Of a stretch of DNA of 64,000 bases, positions 1 to 9,321 are shown piece by piece. This stretch comes from Iamia sp. SCSIO 61187 (GTDB taxonomy: Bacteria; Actinomycetota; Acidimicrobiia; Acidimicrobiales; Iamiaceae). A model generated the notes under the pieces. That model was not told the DNA's origin. It searched no databases and saw only the letters and a program-made list of their open reading frames with translations. Position numbers and translations under genes: made by a program. Numbering within the stretch: position 1 is the first letter of the stretch; every line of letters starts with the position of its first letter. The stretch covers positions 2,608,001-2,672,000 of the forward strand of contig NZ_CP050948.1 of the NCBI RefSeq assembly GCF_019443745.1. Reading direction: 5' to 3'.

Positions 1-482
1 TCGGCGACGTCGAGGGCCGCAGCTTCCGCAGCAGCGGCCAGACGGTGGTGTGCGCCGTCATGGCCGTGCTCTGGCCCCTGGTCCTGTGCACCCTCGCGAT
101 CAGCGCCTTCGACGAGCCCGTCCTCGCCACCGCCCTGGCGGCGGGGGGGATCGTCGGGTGCGTCCTCTACGCCCGGGCCGCCCAGATGCGGCTCGACGTG
201 GACGAGGAGGGGATCACCGTCGTCGGCCTGCTCCGCTCCCGCCGGGTGCCGTGGGACGACGTCGTGGGCGTGGTCGCCGGCTACGAAGGCCTCCGCGTGC
301 TGGTCCCCGAGGGCAAGGGCCCGGTCCTGCACAGCATCAGCCGGACCCGCCGCGCCGTCACCCTCGGGGTGGCGTGCTGGGCCGACGCCGTGGCCGAGCG
401 GCTGACCGAGGAGGCCCGCGCCCGCCAGTCGACCGCGACGGGGCCCTCGTCGGGGCGGCCGACGGGATCGGTGGGGACGTGA
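1..482 (+). CDS. PH-domain membrane protein (5' partial)
   Basis: The reading frame is open from the left edge of the window, so the N-terminus is missing. Two hydrophobic segments come first (near VCAVMAVLWPLVLC and LATALAAGGIVGCVLY). They are followed by a beta-rich stretch with DVDEEGITVVGLLRSRRVPW, the usual look of actinobacterial bacterial-PH membrane proteins, where the strand after the second helix packs a tryptophan before DDVVGV. The function of this family is not established; it is probably a membrane-anchored scaffold. Its TGA overlaps the GTG start of the helicase gene (GTGA), so the two are probably translationally coupled. Confidence 0.6.
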   Translation, partial: GDVEGRSFRSSGQTVVCAVMAVLWPLVLCTLAISAFDEPVLATALAAGGIVGCVLYARAAQMRLDVDEEGITVVGLLRSRRVPWDDVVGVVAGYEGLRVLVPEGKGPVLHSISRTRRAVTLGVACWADAVAERLTEEARARQSTATGPSSGRPTGSVGT

Positions 483-3007
483 GCGTCGGTGAGACCCTGG
501 GGGATCGCGTGCCGGTCGGGGGCGACGAGGATGCCGTCGTCGACACCTTCGTCGACTGGGTCACCGACCGAGGTCTGACGCTGTACCCGGCCCAGGAGGA
601 GGCCCTCCTCGAGGTGGCCACCGGCGCCCACGTGATCGTCAACACGCCCACCGGCTCGGGCAAGAGCCTGATCGCCATCGCCGCCCACCTCGCCGCCCTG
701 GCCGACGGGAGGCGCACCTTCTACACGGCCCCGATCAAGGCCCTGGTGTCGGAGAAGTTCTTCGAGCTGACCGCCACCTTCGGCGCCGAGCGGGTCGGGA
801 TGATGACCGGCGACGCCGCCGTCAACGCCGACGCCCCGATCATCTGCTGCACGGCCGAGATCGTGGCCAACATGGCCCTGCGGTACGGGGCGGCGGCGCC
901 CATCGGCCAGGTCGTGATGGACGAGTTCCACTACATCGCCGACCCCGACCGCGGGTGGGCCTGGCAGGTCCCCCTGCTGGAGCTGACCGACACCCAGCAC
1001 GTCTTGATGTCGGCCACCTTGGGCGACGTCACCCGCTTCGTCGACGACCTCGAGCAGCGGACGCAGCGCCCGGTCGCCGTGGTCCGCTCGGGCGAGCGCC
1101 CCGTGCCCCTGGTGCACGAGTACCGGCTGGCCCCGATCGTGGAGACGATCGAGGAGCTGCTTGCCACCGACGCCGCCCCCGTCTACATCGTCCACCCGAC
1201 CCAGGCCGGCGCGGCCGAGCGGGCCCAGGCCCTGATGAGCCTCCGCCTGTCGACCCGGGAGGAGAAGGACGCCATCGCCGACGCCATCGGCGACTTCCGG
1301 TTCGCCGCCGGGTTCGGCCGCACGCTCAGCCGCTTCGTGCGCAACGGCATCGGCGTCCACCACGCCGGGATGCTCCCGAAGTACCGCCGCCTGGTCGAGC
1401 GGCTGGCCCAGACCGGCCTGCTCAAGGTCATCTGCGGCACCGACACCCTCGGCGTCGGGATCAACGTCCCGATCCGCACGGTGCTGATGACGTCGCTGTC
1501 GAAGTACGACGGCACCCAGACCCGTCTCCTCTCGGCCCGCGAGTTCCACCAGGTCGGGGGGCGGGCGGGACGGGCCGGGTTCGACACCATGGGCCGGGTC
1601 GTGGTGATGGCGCCCGAGCACGCCATCGAGAACGCCCGGCTCGAGGCCAAGGCGGGCGACGACCCCAAGAAGCGCCGCAAGATCGTGAAGAAGAAGCCGC
1701 CGGAGGGGATGGTGTCGTGGGGCGAGCCCACCTTCACCCGCCTCGTGGGGGCCGATCCCGAGCCGCTGACGTCGCACCTGACCGTGACCCACTCGATGCT
1801 GATCAACGTGCTCGACCGGCCCGGTGACGGCCGGGCCGCGCTGCGTCGCCTGATCACCACCAGCTACGAGAGCGAGGCCGAGAAGGAGGCGCACCTGGCC
1901 CGGGCGGCCGAGATCGAGGCGTCCCTCATCGAGGGGGGCGTCGTCGAGGAGCTGCCGGCGCCGGACGAGCGGGGGCGGACCGTGCGCGTCACCGTCGAGC
2001 TCCAGCCCAACTTCGCCCTCGACCAGCCCCTCGCCCCGTTCGCCCTGGCCGCCCTCGAGCTGCTCGACCCCGAGTCCGACACCCACGCCCTCGACGTGGT
2101 CTCGATCATCGAGGCGGTGCTCGAGGACCCGCGCCCGGTCATCGCCGCCCAGCGCAAGGCGGCCCGCGACGCGGCCATGACCCGCATGAAGGCCGAGGGC
2201 CTCGACTACGAGCAGCGCATGGCCGAGCTCGACACCATCACCCACCCCCAGCCCCTGGCCGAGCTGCTGGTGCCCATGTTCGCCGTGTACCGGGACAGCC
2301 ACCCCTGGGTCGCCGACACCCCGCTGCGACCCAAGGCGGTGGTGCGGGAGATGTACGAGCGGGCCATGGGCTTCGGCGACTACGTCCGCCACCACGGCCT
2401 GGCCCGGACCGAGGGCATGGTGCTGCGCTACCTCACCGACGCCTACAAGGCGCTGGTCAAGACCATCCCCGAGGACGACAAGACCGAGGAGCTGGTCGAC
2501 ATCACCGAGTGGCTGGGCGAGGTCGTCCGCCAGACCGACTCGAGCCTGCTCGACGAGTGGGAGGCCCTGCGGCACCCGTCCGACCTCCCCGAGGGCGCCG
2601 CCCCCGCCGACCTCGTCGTCGACGAGGGCCCGCCCCCGGTGACGCGGAACCGCCGGGCCTTCACGGTGCTGGTCCGCAACGCCCTGTTCCGCCGGGTCGA
2701 GCTCCTGGCCGCCCAGCGGTGGACGGCGCTGGGCGAGCTCGACGGCGACGACGGCTGGACCGCCGACCGCTGGCACCAGGAGGCCCAGGCGTACCTCGCC
2801 GAGCACCGGAGCATCGGGATCGACGGCGACGCCCGCAGCGCCCGGATGCTCCTCGTCGACGAGCACCCGGACCGGTGGGAGGTCCAGCAGATCCTGGCCG
2901 ACCCCGACGGCGAGCACGCGTGGCGCCTCCGGGCGGTCATCGACCTGGCTGCGTCCGACGCCCTGGGCGAGCCCGCCGTGCGGGTGCAGGGCCTGACCGA
3001 GGGCTGA
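479..3007 (+). CDS. Ski2-like DEAD/DEAH-box helicase with DUF3516 C-terminus
   Basis: 842-residue ATP-dependent RNA helicase. Walker A TPTGSGKS lies near residues 56-63, the Walker B box is DEFH near 147, motif III SAT is near 178, and the C-terminal RecA lobe has QVGGRAGRAG near 358. A long C-terminal half follows, which fits the DUF3516 module of actinobacterial Ski2/HelY-like helicases. I chose the GTG at 479 because it overlaps the upstream stop and gives the normal N-terminus; the open frame upstream of it is only the shadow of the PH-domain gene. The role is probably RNA unwinding in turnover or ribosome maintenance; the family assignment is firm, the substrate is not known. Confidence 0.9.
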   Translation: MSVGETLGDRVPVGGDEDAVVDTFVDWVTDRGLTLYPAQEEALLEVATGAHVIVNTPTGSGKSLIAIAAHLAALADGRRTFYTAPIKALVSEKFFELTATFGAERVGMMTGDAAVNADAPIICCTAEIVANMALRYGAAAPIGQVVMDEFHYIADPDRGWAWQVPLLELTDTQHVLMSATLGDVTRFVDDLEQRTQRPVAVVRSGERPVPLVHEYRLAPIVETIEELLATDAAPVYIVHPTQAGAAERAQALMSLRLSTREEKDAIADAIGDFRFAAGFGRTLSRFVRNGIGVHHAGMLPKYRRLVERLAQTGLLKVICGTDTLGVGINVPIRTVLMTSLSKYDGTQTRLLSAREFHQVGGRAGRAGFDTMGRVVVMAPEHAIENARLEAKAGDDPKKRRKIVKKKPPEGMVSWGEPTFTRLVGADPEPLTSHLTVTHSMLINVLDRPGDGRAALRRLITTSYESEAEKEAHLARAAEIEASLIEGGVVEELPAPDERGRTVRVTVELQPNFALDQPLAPFALAALELLDPESDTHALDVVSIIEAVLEDPRPVIAAQRKAARDAAMTRMKAEGLDYEQRMAELDTITHPQPLAELLVPMFAVYRDSHPWVADTPLRPKAVVREMYERAMGFGDYVRHHGLARTEGMVLRYLTDAYKALVKTIPEDDKTEELVDITEWLGEVVRQTDSSLLDEWEALRHPSDLPEGAAPADLVVDEGPPPVTRNRRAFTVLVRNALFRRVELLAAQRWTALGELDGDDGWTADRWHQEAQAYLAEHRSIGIDGDARSARMLLVDEHPDRWEVQQILADPDGEHAWRLRAVIDLAASDALGEPAVRVQGLTEG

Positions 3008-3019
3008 GCAGGGCGCACG

Positions 3020-3136
3020 TCACCCTGAGCGGTGAAGTGGCCACACAAGGTGGCGGAAGCGCTCACGAACACCGGCGGGGGACCGATCAGGGGCTGAGAC
3101 CGGCGCCAGGGATGAGCGTCCGGGAAGCCAGGAGCC
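3020..3136 (+). promoter_or_regulatory. Structured leader resembling a ydaO-type c-di-AMP riboswitch
   Basis: The gap between the helicase and the glucanase gene holds ordered inverted repeats: GAGCG (3027-3031) with CGCTC (3060-3064) enclosing GCCAC/GTGGC, then a purine-rich core GGGGGACC...GGGGCTGAGACC at about 3076-3101, and a closing region that ends at the AGGAG Shine-Dalgarno. The core order recalls the ydaO family (GGGGGACC then GGGGUGAAUC), which in actinobacteria often precedes cell-wall hydrolase genes. The match is by eye and the usual 3' CCGUCAGCUAAC block is not clear, so the class is tentative. Confidence 0.35.
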
Positions 3137-3141
3137 CCGCC

Positions 3142-4623
3142 TTGTCTGCCATCGCTGCACCCCACCGCACCCGGACCGCCCTCTGGACGGCGCTGGCCCT
3201 CGCCTGCGCCGGCCTCGTGGCCTGCGAGCCGGCCCCGGCCCCGGCCCCGGCGCCCGCCCCGGCGGCCCGGGTGGCGCCGGCGGACATCGACACCTTCAGC
3301 GTGTCGGCCCAGCCCACCGCCACCCGCGGCAACGACGTCGTGATGCGGGTCATGGACAGCCAGGGGAAGCTCAAGATCGGCTACATGTCGTTCCCGGTGG
3401 CGGCGGCCGACACCGCGTCGCTCACCGCCCGCCTGTCGTTCGTGCCCCGCCAGTCCGGGTTCGCCCTCGCGTTCCACAACTCCGCCTCCTTCACCGAGAA
3501 CACCACCCACGAGACCCGGCCGGTCATCGGCAGCCGGGTCGGCGCCGTCGCCACCACCGTCGCCGGCACCCGCCAGACCGTGACCCTCACCGGGGTGCGC
3601 GTCGCCCGGGGCCGGGCCTACCTCGCCGTCACCACCTCCAGCCCCTACGAGCTCGAGATCGTCTCCTCCGAGGGGGCGGGCACCACCGGCACCGCACCCA
3701 CCCTCGAGGTCGGCGCCGCGACCCCGCCCCCCACCCCCGTGCCGGCGCCGGCGCCCACGACCACCCCGACCGGCCCCGACGCCTGGAACCTGTCCTGGTC
3801 CGACGAGTTCGACGGCACCCGCGTCGACACCACCCGGTGGAACATCTACGACGAGGGCACCGCCTGGGGCAGCGTCGAGTCCCCCAAGGCCTCCACCTGC
3901 CCGAAGGCGTCGAACGTCTCGGTCACCGGAGGCGTCTTGACCATGCGGACCCGCAAGGCCAACGGCGCCTGCGCCGGCGGCCAGGCCCAGACCGGCGCCG
4001 GGATGAACACCTGGGGCAAGTTCGAGCAGGCCCAGGGCCGCTTCGAGGCCCGGGCCCGCTGGTCCACCACGGGCAACAACCTGTGGGGCGGGTTCTGGAC
4101 CCACGGCAACGGCGGGTACGGCTACGACAAGTCCATGGGCTCCGAGATCGACATCTTCGAGTACATCGGCAAGACCGCCGAGCCCAACATCAGCCGCTAC
4201 AAGCCCGCCATCCACTTCAACTACACGTGCGACCCGAAGTGCATGCAGAACGTCCCGATCACCGGCCATGACGTGACCCAGTGGCACACCTACGCCGTCG
4301 AGTGGGAGCCCACGGTCCCCGGTGACCCCACCAGCACCCAGATCCGCTTCTACCAAGACGGCGTCCAGACGGCGCAGTTCGACCGCTTCGGCGCCTGGCA
4401 GGTGAACCCCAACGGCACCAAGGTCTTGGTGCAGCAGGGCGGGTGGACCAACACCAACGGTCCCTTCCCCACCCCGTTCGGTCCCGACCGGGCCCACCGG
4501 ATCATCCTGTCGGCCTGGGTCGGGGCACCGGGCCTCGACGCCGCCACCGTCGCCCGCGGCTACGACCCACCCGGGGGCGTGGCCGACTTCCAGGTCGACT
4601 GGGTCCGCGTCTACGAGCGCTGA
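3142..4623 (+). CDS. Secreted GH16 beta-glucanase lipoprotein
   Basis: 493-residue exported glycoside hydrolase. A signal peptide ends in a lipobox, LVAC, with the lipid-carrying Cys near residue 28, followed by an Ala-Pro repeat linker. A beta-sandwich of about 130 residues (about 45-180) resembles CBM96/DNRLRE carbohydrate-binding modules. After a second Pro/Thr linker the GH16 domain starts near 214 with the catalytic motif SEIDIFE: nucleophile Glu335, Asp337 and acid/base Glu340. The substrate is probably a beta-1,3- or 1,3-1,4-glucan. I prefer the TTG at 3142 because AGGAG sits 7 nt before it; ATG 3112 is the alternative and would lie inside the structured leader. It appears monocistronic. 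Confidence 0.85.
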   Translation: MSAIAAPHRTRTALWTALALACAGLVACEPAPAPAPAPAPAARVAPADIDTFSVSAQPTATRGNDVVMRVMDSQGKLKIGYMSFPVAAADTASLTARLSFVPRQSGFALAFHNSASFTENTTHETRPVIGSRVGAVATTVAGTRQTVTLTGVRVARGRAYLAVTTSSPYELEIVSSEGAGTTGTAPTLEVGAATPPPTPVPAPAPTTTPTGPDAWNLSWSDEFDGTRVDTTRWNIYDEGTAWGSVESPKASTCPKASNVSVTGGVLTMRTRKANGACAGGQAQTGAGMNTWGKFEQAQGRFEARARWSTTGNNLWGGFWTHGNGGYGYDKSMGSEIDIFEYIGKTAEPNISRYKPAIHFNYTCDPKCMQNVPITGHDVTQWHTYAVEWEPTVPGDPTSTQIRFYQDGVQTAQFDRFGAWQVNPNGTKVLVQQGGWTNTNGPFPTPFGPDRAHRIILSAWVGAPGLDAATVARGYDPPGGVADFQVDWVRVYER

Positions 4624-4669
4624 GTCACCCCTGCCGCGCTGACGCCGCGACGCGCGAGGCTCTCCGCCC

Positions 4670-5434
4670 GTGACCGGTTCACGGGTGCGGATCGAGAGGG
4701 ACGACGAGCTCGACGGGCTGGTCACCGTCACGCTCGACCGACCCGAGAAGCTCAACGCCCTCGACATCGCCCTCCACGACGAGCTCCAGGAGGCCCTGGC
4801 CGCCCTGGAGGTCGACCACGCCGCACGGGTGGTCGTGCTCACCGGGGCGGGGCGGGCGTTCTCGGCCGGCGCCCAGCTCGGCGACCGGCGCCCGACCCCG
4901 CCGCTCAACGACATCGACCGACGGGCCCGCGCCCACCTCGGTGGGCGGACCTGCGAGCTGATCGACCGGCTGCCCCAGGTCACCGTGGGGGTGGCCAACG
5001 GGCTGGCCGTCGGCGGGGCCGTCGTCCTCCTCAGCTGCTGCGACCTCCGCCTGGCGGCCGAGTCGGCGTGGTTCTCCATCCCCGAGGTCGAGCTGGACCT
5101 GCCCCTCACCTGGCAGGCCCTCCCCCGCCTGATGCGCGAGCTGGGCCCGGCCCGGACCCGGGAGCTGGTGATGGCCTGCGAGCGCTTCACCAGCGCCCAG
5201 GCCCGCGAGTGGGGCTTCGTCAACCACGTCCACCCCGACGCCGAGCTGCCGGCCGCGACCCGGGCCCTCGTCGCCCGGCTCTTGTCGAAGGACCCGTTGG
5301 CGCTGGCCTCGACCAAGGCCGCCTGCGCCGCACTGGCCAACGCCATGGTGCCCAAGGAGGTCACCTGGAGCGACCCCGAGCTGATGCTGCTCGCCTACCG
5401 ACAGGCGTCGCTGCGGGCCCGCTCCCCGGGCTGA
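4670..5434 (+). CDS. Enoyl-CoA hydratase/isomerase family protein
   Basis: 254-residue crotonase-fold protein. The first oxyanion segment is GAGRAFSAGAQL (59-70) and the second is VANGLAVGGAVVLLSCCDLR. The first acidic residue of the hydratase pair may be present in PEVELDL, but the usual GAGGTQRLP loop carrying the second Glu is replaced by PLTWQALPR. The protein may therefore be an isomerase or hydrolase rather than a true hydratase. GTG start; the next gene begins 6 nt after its stop, so the two may be co-transcribed. The acyl substrate is unknown. Confidence 0.8.
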   Translation: MTGSRVRIERDDELDGLVTVTLDRPEKLNALDIALHDELQEALAALEVDHAARVVVLTGAGRAFSAGAQLGDRRPTPPLNDIDRRARAHLGGRTCELIDRLPQVTVGVANGLAVGGAVVLLSCCDLRLAAESAWFSIPEVELDLPLTWQALPRLMRELGPARTRELVMACERFTSAQAREWGFVNHVHPDAELPAATRALVARLLSKDPLALASTKAACAALANAMVPKEVTWSDPELMLLAYRQASLRARSPG

Positions 5435-5439
5435 CGACC

Positions 5440-6651
5440 GTGCGACCGACCACGACACCGCGGGCCCTCGTCGTCGCCGCCGCCCTGCTGGCCGCCGGGT
5501 GCAGCTCGGCCCGCGCCGCCGAGCTCGGCGCCGTGGTGCCGGACCTGCCGGGCGCCCCGACCCTCGCCGCCGTGGCCACCGCCCGGGCCGCCGCCCTGTG
5601 CACCGCGACCGACGGCGAGGCCCCCGCGCCCCCGGCCGAGGCCTACGACCAGGAGACGTGGGCCGAGGTCGCCGAGCTCTCCGGCCGGGCCCGCGTCGGC
5701 GACGACGGCGAGGGGGCCGCCGTCGCCCGGGTCCGCGACCGATGGCGGGGCGACGCCCCCCTCGGCCAGGCGCGGTGGGACCACGTCGCGTCGGCCACCG
5801 CGACCTGCGCCGGCGATCGCCTGGCGACGATCACCGTCCTGGCCCGGGCACCCCGGGCGGCCGACGCCGGCGCGTACGGTGCGCCCCGCCACGCCGCCGA
5901 CGAGGTCGAGGTCCGGTCCGGCATCCGCTACGGCGTCGCCCCCGGCCTCGACGGCCGCCCGGTCGACCTGGTGCTCGACCTCCACCTGCCGCCGGGCCGC
6001 GAGGGCGCGGCCCGGCCGACGCTCGTGCTCGTCCACGGCGGGGGCTTCGCCGCCGGGTCCCGGGCCCGCCACACCGACGAGGCCCTCGCCTACGCCCGGC
6101 GGGGCTTCGTCGTCGCCACCATCGACTACCGGCTCGACCCCGGGGCGGGCGCCTCGCGGGCGCGGCTGCGGGCGGCCTCCGCCGCCGCCCTCGACGACGG
6201 CATGGAGGCCGTGCGCTGGCTGCGCGCCCACGCCACCGAGCACGGCATCGACCCCGACCGCATCGCCGCCCTCGGCGCCTCGGCCGGTGGCCAGCTCGCC
6301 CTGTCGCTGGCCCTGCTCGAGGACCTCACGCCCGGCGGCCCGATGGCCGCCGTCTCCCCGAGGGTGGCGGCGGCCTTCTCCACCGGCTCGTACCTCGTGC
6401 CCGTCCCGGGCGTGACCTCGCTCGGCCCCGACGACGCGCCCGTGCTGCTCCAGCACTTCGCGAGCGACACGGTCACCGGCCGGTCGTGGACGCACCCGAC
6501 AGCGACGTGCGCAGCCGTCCGCCGGGCCGGGGCGACCTGCGACCTCGTCCTCAGCGAGGGCGCGGACCACGTCGTCGGCCTCGGCCCCGACAGCGCCATC
6601 GCCGACGAGATCCTGGCCTTCCTCGCCGTCCACCTCCGCCTGGACGGGTGA
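5440..6651 (+). CDS. Alpha/beta hydrolase lipoprotein (esterase-like)
   Basis: 403 residues. The N-terminus carries a signal peptide with lipobox LAAGC, so the enzyme is probably exported and lipid-anchored. After about 170 low-complexity residues the hydrolase core has the HGGG oxyanion motif (His199), the nucleophile elbow GASAGG (Ser281) and a terminal His near 377 in GADHVVG. This is the layout of hormone-sensitive-lipase/BD-FAE type carboxylesterases. The GTG start at 5440 is the first that exposes the signal peptide; the longer frame upstream overlaps the crotonase gene and is not coding. Substrate unknown. Confidence 0.85.
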   Translation: MRPTTTPRALVVAAALLAAGCSSARAAELGAVVPDLPGAPTLAAVATARAAALCTATDGEAPAPPAEAYDQETWAEVAELSGRARVGDDGEGAAVARVRDRWRGDAPLGQARWDHVASATATCAGDRLATITVLARAPRAADAGAYGAPRHAADEVEVRSGIRYGVAPGLDGRPVDLVLDLHLPPGREGAARPTLVLVHGGGFAAGSRARHTDEALAYARRGFVVATIDYRLDPGAGASRARLRAASAAALDDGMEAVRWLRAHATEHGIDPDRIAALGASAGGQLALSLALLEDLTPGGPMAAVSPRVAAAFSTGSYLVPVPGVTSLGPDDAPVLLQHFASDTVTGRSWTHPTATCAAVRRAGATCDLVLSEGADHVVGLGPDSAIADEILAFLAVHLRLDG

Positions 6652-6696
6652 GCGGACCGGCGCGCTCCAGCTCGGGCGGCGCTCCGGGGACGCGAC

Positions 6697-6721
6697 CGCC
6701 CCCATCCGCCGCGAGGGGGCG
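6697..6721. terminator. Hairpin between convergent genes
   Basis: CGCCCCC and GGGGGCG form a perfect 7-bp stem around an 11-nt loop in the gap between the convergent esterase and amidase genes. There is no T-run, which is common for actinobacterial terminators. Confidence 0.45.
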
Positions 6722-6726
6722 AGGGG

Positions 6727-8166
6727 TCAGCTGATCGGCGGGTGGAGGTGGGCCCAGGGCTGGGCCTCCTCCAGCTGGGCGGCGACCCGCAGGAGCAGGT
6801 CCTCGCGGCCGTAGGCGGCGACCAGCTGGACGCCGACGGGGACGCCCTCGGCGGTGCGGTGGAGCGGCAGGCTGATCGCGGGCTGGCCGGTCATGTTCCA
6901 CGCCGGCGTGAACGGGACGAACGCACCGGCTCGGGCCAAGGGGGCGATCGGGTTCGCCGGGTCGTTGGCCATCGTGCCGAGCGGCAGCGGGACCTCGCCG
7001 AGGGTCGGGGTGACGAGCAGGTCCCACCCGTCGGCCCACCACTGCTGGGCCCGGCGCCGGAACGCGGCCGAGGCGGACAGGGCGGCGGCGAGGTCGGTGG
7101 CGGAGAGGCCATTGGCGAACTCGGCCTGGACCCAGTTCACCGGCTCGACCTCGTCCTCGGTCATCGCCCGCCCGAGCAGCGACTCGCAGGCGGCGATGCC
7201 CGTCGCCATCCCCGTGGCCCAGAGGGCCAGGAACTGGGAGCTCACCGAGGGATCGGAGAGGGCCTCCGGGAAGGCGGGCTCGACGTGGTGGGCGAGCGAC
7301 TCGAGCAGCGCCCCCGCCGCTCGGGCCGCCTCGGCGCAGGCGTCGTCGATCGTGCCGTCCTGGGGGTGGTGGTCGAGGAGGCCGATGCGCAGCCGACCGG
7401 GGTCGGCGCCGACCTCGTCGCCGTAGGGACGCGACGGGGGCGGGGCGATGACGGTGTCGCCCACGCCGGGTCCGTGGGTCGCGTCCAGGACGGCGGCGGT
7501 GTCCCGGACGGTGCGGCTGACGCACAGCTCAACGCCGAGGGCGGTCTCGTCGCGGTAGGGGCCCACGGTGATGCGCCCCTGGCTGGGCTTGAGCCCGACC
7601 AGGCCGCAGCACGACGCCGGGATGCGGATGCTCCCGCCGCCGTCGGAGGCGTGGGCGACGGGGACCATCCCGCTGGCGACGGCGGCGCCCGCGCCGCCGC
7701 TCGACCCGCCCGGGGTCCGGTCCGGGGCCCACGGGTTGCGGGTCGGGCCCCAGGCGACGGGCTCGGTCGTGGGGAGGCTGCCCAGCTCGGGGCTGTTCGT
7801 GCGGCCGGCGATCACGAGACCGGCGGCCTCGAACCGCTCGACGAGCGTCGTCGAGCGCGGCGACGTCGGCGCCTCGGCGCGCAGGGCGGCGTTCCCGTTG
7901 GAGAGCGGGCGCCCGACCATGTGGGCGTGGAGGTCCTTGAGGAGGAACGGCACCCCGCGGAAGGGCCCTCCGGGGAGGGCCGGGTCGGCGGCGGTGGCCC
8001 GGGCCTCGTCCGGCCAGCGGAAGGTCAGGGCGTGGATCTGCGGGTCGAGCCGCTCGATGCGCTCGAGGGCGGCCTCGAGCAGCTCGCCCGGCGTGACCTC
8101 CCCCTCGGCCACCAGGGCGGCCTGGGCGGTCGCGTCCATCCACTGGGTCTCGTCGGCGAGGCTCAC
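6727..8166 (-). CDS. Amidase (amidase signature family)
   Basis: 479-residue amide hydrolase with the Ser-cisSer-Lys triad visible: Lys77 in LLKDLHA, cis-Ser155 in TPGGSSGG, and nucleophile Ser179 in [17 protein letters not shown]. Length is normal for the family, which includes amidases active on aryl and aliphatic amides and GatA-like proteins. No gatB or gatC lies nearby, so a transamidosome role is unlikely. I placed the start at GTG 8166; the 19 codons upstream are Pro/Gly-rich and look non-coding. Transcribed alone toward the esterase gene; divergent from the reductase gene at 8278. Confidence 0.88.
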   Translation of the reverse strand: MSLADETQWMDATAQAALVAEGEVTPGELLEAALERIERLDPQIHALTFRWPDEARATAADPALPGGPFRGVPFLLKDLHAHMVGRPLSNGNAALRAEAPTSPRSTTLVERFEAAGLVIAGRTNSPELGSLPTTEPVAWGPTRNPWAPDRTPGGSSGGAGAAVASGMVPVAHASDGGGSIRIPASCCGLVGLKPSQGRITVGPYRDETALGVELCVSRTVRDTAAVLDATHGPGVGDTVIAPPPSRPYGDEVGADPGRLRIGLLDHHPQDGTIDDACAEAARAAGALLESLAHHVEPAFPEALSDPSVSSQFLALWATGMATGIAACESLLGRAMTEDEVEPVNWVQAEFANGLSATDLAAALSASAAFRRRAQQWWADGWDLLVTPTLGEVPLPLGTMANDPANPIAPLARAGAFVPFTPAWNMTGQPAISLPLHRTAEGVPVGVQLVAAYGREDLLLRVAAQLEEAQPWAHLHPPIS

Positions 8167-8230
8167 CGGCGCAGTGTCGCACCAACCCGCCACCGGCGCG
8201 GACGGCCGTCCCGGCCGCCCCACGCCAGAC

Positions 8231-8245
8231 CTGACGACCCGTCAG
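8231..8245. promoter_or_regulatory. Inverted repeat CTGACG-N3-CGTCAG, likely TetR-type operator
   Basis: A perfect 6-bp inverted repeat with a 3-nt centre lies about 20 bp before the -10-like box of the gene at 8278. This spacing and sequence are typical of TetR-family operators for acyl-CoA genes in actinobacteria. No regulator gene is adjacent. Confidence 0.45.
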
Positions 8246-8265
8246 CAATCGGACCGCGTCCTGCC

Positions 8266-8271
8266 TAGGGT
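8266..8271 (+). promoter_or_regulatory. -10 box of a leaderless promoter
   Basis: TAGGGT is followed by 6 nt and then the ATG at 8278, with no Shine-Dalgarno. The same geometry recurs before 13359, 21417 and 55880, so transcription probably begins at the start codon. Confidence 0.5.
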
Positions 8272-8277
8272 CCCCCC

Positions 8278-9321
8278 ATGCGCGCAGTGCGGGTGGTGAG
8301 GCACGGGGAGCCCGGTGACGCCATCGAGGTGCGCGACGACGTGCCCGAGCCGGACGTGGGTCCGGGGAAGGTGCGCGTCGCGGTCTCGGCGGCGTCGCTC
8401 AACTTCGGCGACATCGCCCGGTGCCGAGGAGGGGTCGCGGCGGTGATGGCCGAGCCGCCGTTCACCTTGGGCATGGACGTGTGCGGGGTCGTCGACGCCG
8501 TCGGCGACGGGGGCGACGAGGGCCTCGTGGGCCGGCGGGTGGTGGGGATGGCCGACATGTCCCTCGGCGGCCTGGCCGACCTGGCCGTGTGCGGCACCGT
8601 GTTCGACGCCCCGCCCGGCCTCGACGACGTCGAGGCCGCCTCCTTCACCCTGCCGTTTCACCTCGGCTACCTCGCCCTCCACGAACGGGCGGCGCTGCAG
8701 CCGGGCGAGCACGTCCTCGTCCGCTCCGGGGCCAGCGCCGTCGGCACCGCCGCCATCCAGCTGGCGGTCGCCGCCGGGGCCCACGTCGTGGCCACCGCCG
8801 GCTCGGCCGACAAGGCGACGCTCTGCTCGGGCCTCGGCGCCGAGCGGGTCGTCGACCACAGCCGCGACGACGTCTTCGACGCCGTCATGGAGCACACCGA
8901 CGGCCACGGCGCCGACGTGATCTTCGACCCCATCGGCGGCGACGAGACCGAGACCATGTGGACCTGCGCGGCCCGGGGCGGGCGCTACCTCCCGGTCGGG
9001 TTCAACGACGACCCCGAGTCCGGCCTCACCGGCCGACCGCTGCGCAAGGTCTCCATGGCCAACGTCTCGGTCGTCGGGGTGGTGCTGGCGTACCTCGACG
9101 CCCCGCTCGACTTCCGCCGGTTCGGCATCAACCCCTTCCCACCGTCCACCGGCCGGCGCGTTCACGCCGCCCTCCTCGACCTGGTGGAGCAGGGCGCGAT
9201 CCGCGCCGTCGTCGGCCGCCGGATCGGGCTCTCCGAGGTGGCCGCCGCGCTGGAGGACCACGCCGCCCGCCGGACCGCGGGACGGACCGTCGCCGACCTG
9301 GCCCGCGAGGGGGCGGCATGA
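8278..9321 (+). CDS. NADPH:quinone oxidoreductase family protein
   Basis: 347-residue medium-chain dehydrogenase/reductase without structural zinc ligands. An N-terminal GroES-like domain (about 1-125) is followed by a Rossmann domain with the glycine motif GASAVG (151-156). This is the QOR-type layout, reducing quinones or enoyl groups with NADPH. The start codon follows a leaderless -10 box. Its TGA overlaps the ATG of the sulfotransferase gene (ATGA), so the two are co-translated and probably act on the same small molecule. Confidence 0.85.
   Translation: MRAVRVVRHGEPGDAIEVRDDVPEPDVGPGKVRVAVSAASLNFGDIARCRGGVAAVMAEPPFTLGMDVCGVVDAVGDGGDEGLVGRRVVGMADMSLGGLADLAVCGTVFDAPPGLDDVEAASFTLPFHLGYLALHERAALQPGEHVLVRSGASAVGTAAIQLAVAAGAHVVATAGSADKATLCSGLGAERVVDHSRDDVFDAVMEHTDGHGADVIFDPIGGDETETMWTCAARGGRYLPVGFNDDPESGLTGRPLRKVSMANVSVVGVVLAYLDAPLDFRRFGINPFPPSTGRRVHAALLDLVEQGAIRAVVGRRIGLSEVAAALEDHAARRTAGRTVADLAREGAA

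Noticed and set aside
281-2917. Long minus-strand open frame of 878 codons opposite the helicase gene
   Set aside because: It is the antisense shadow of a GC-rich gene; its protein is Gly/Val/Asp-rich without any domain, while the other strand gives a clear helicase.
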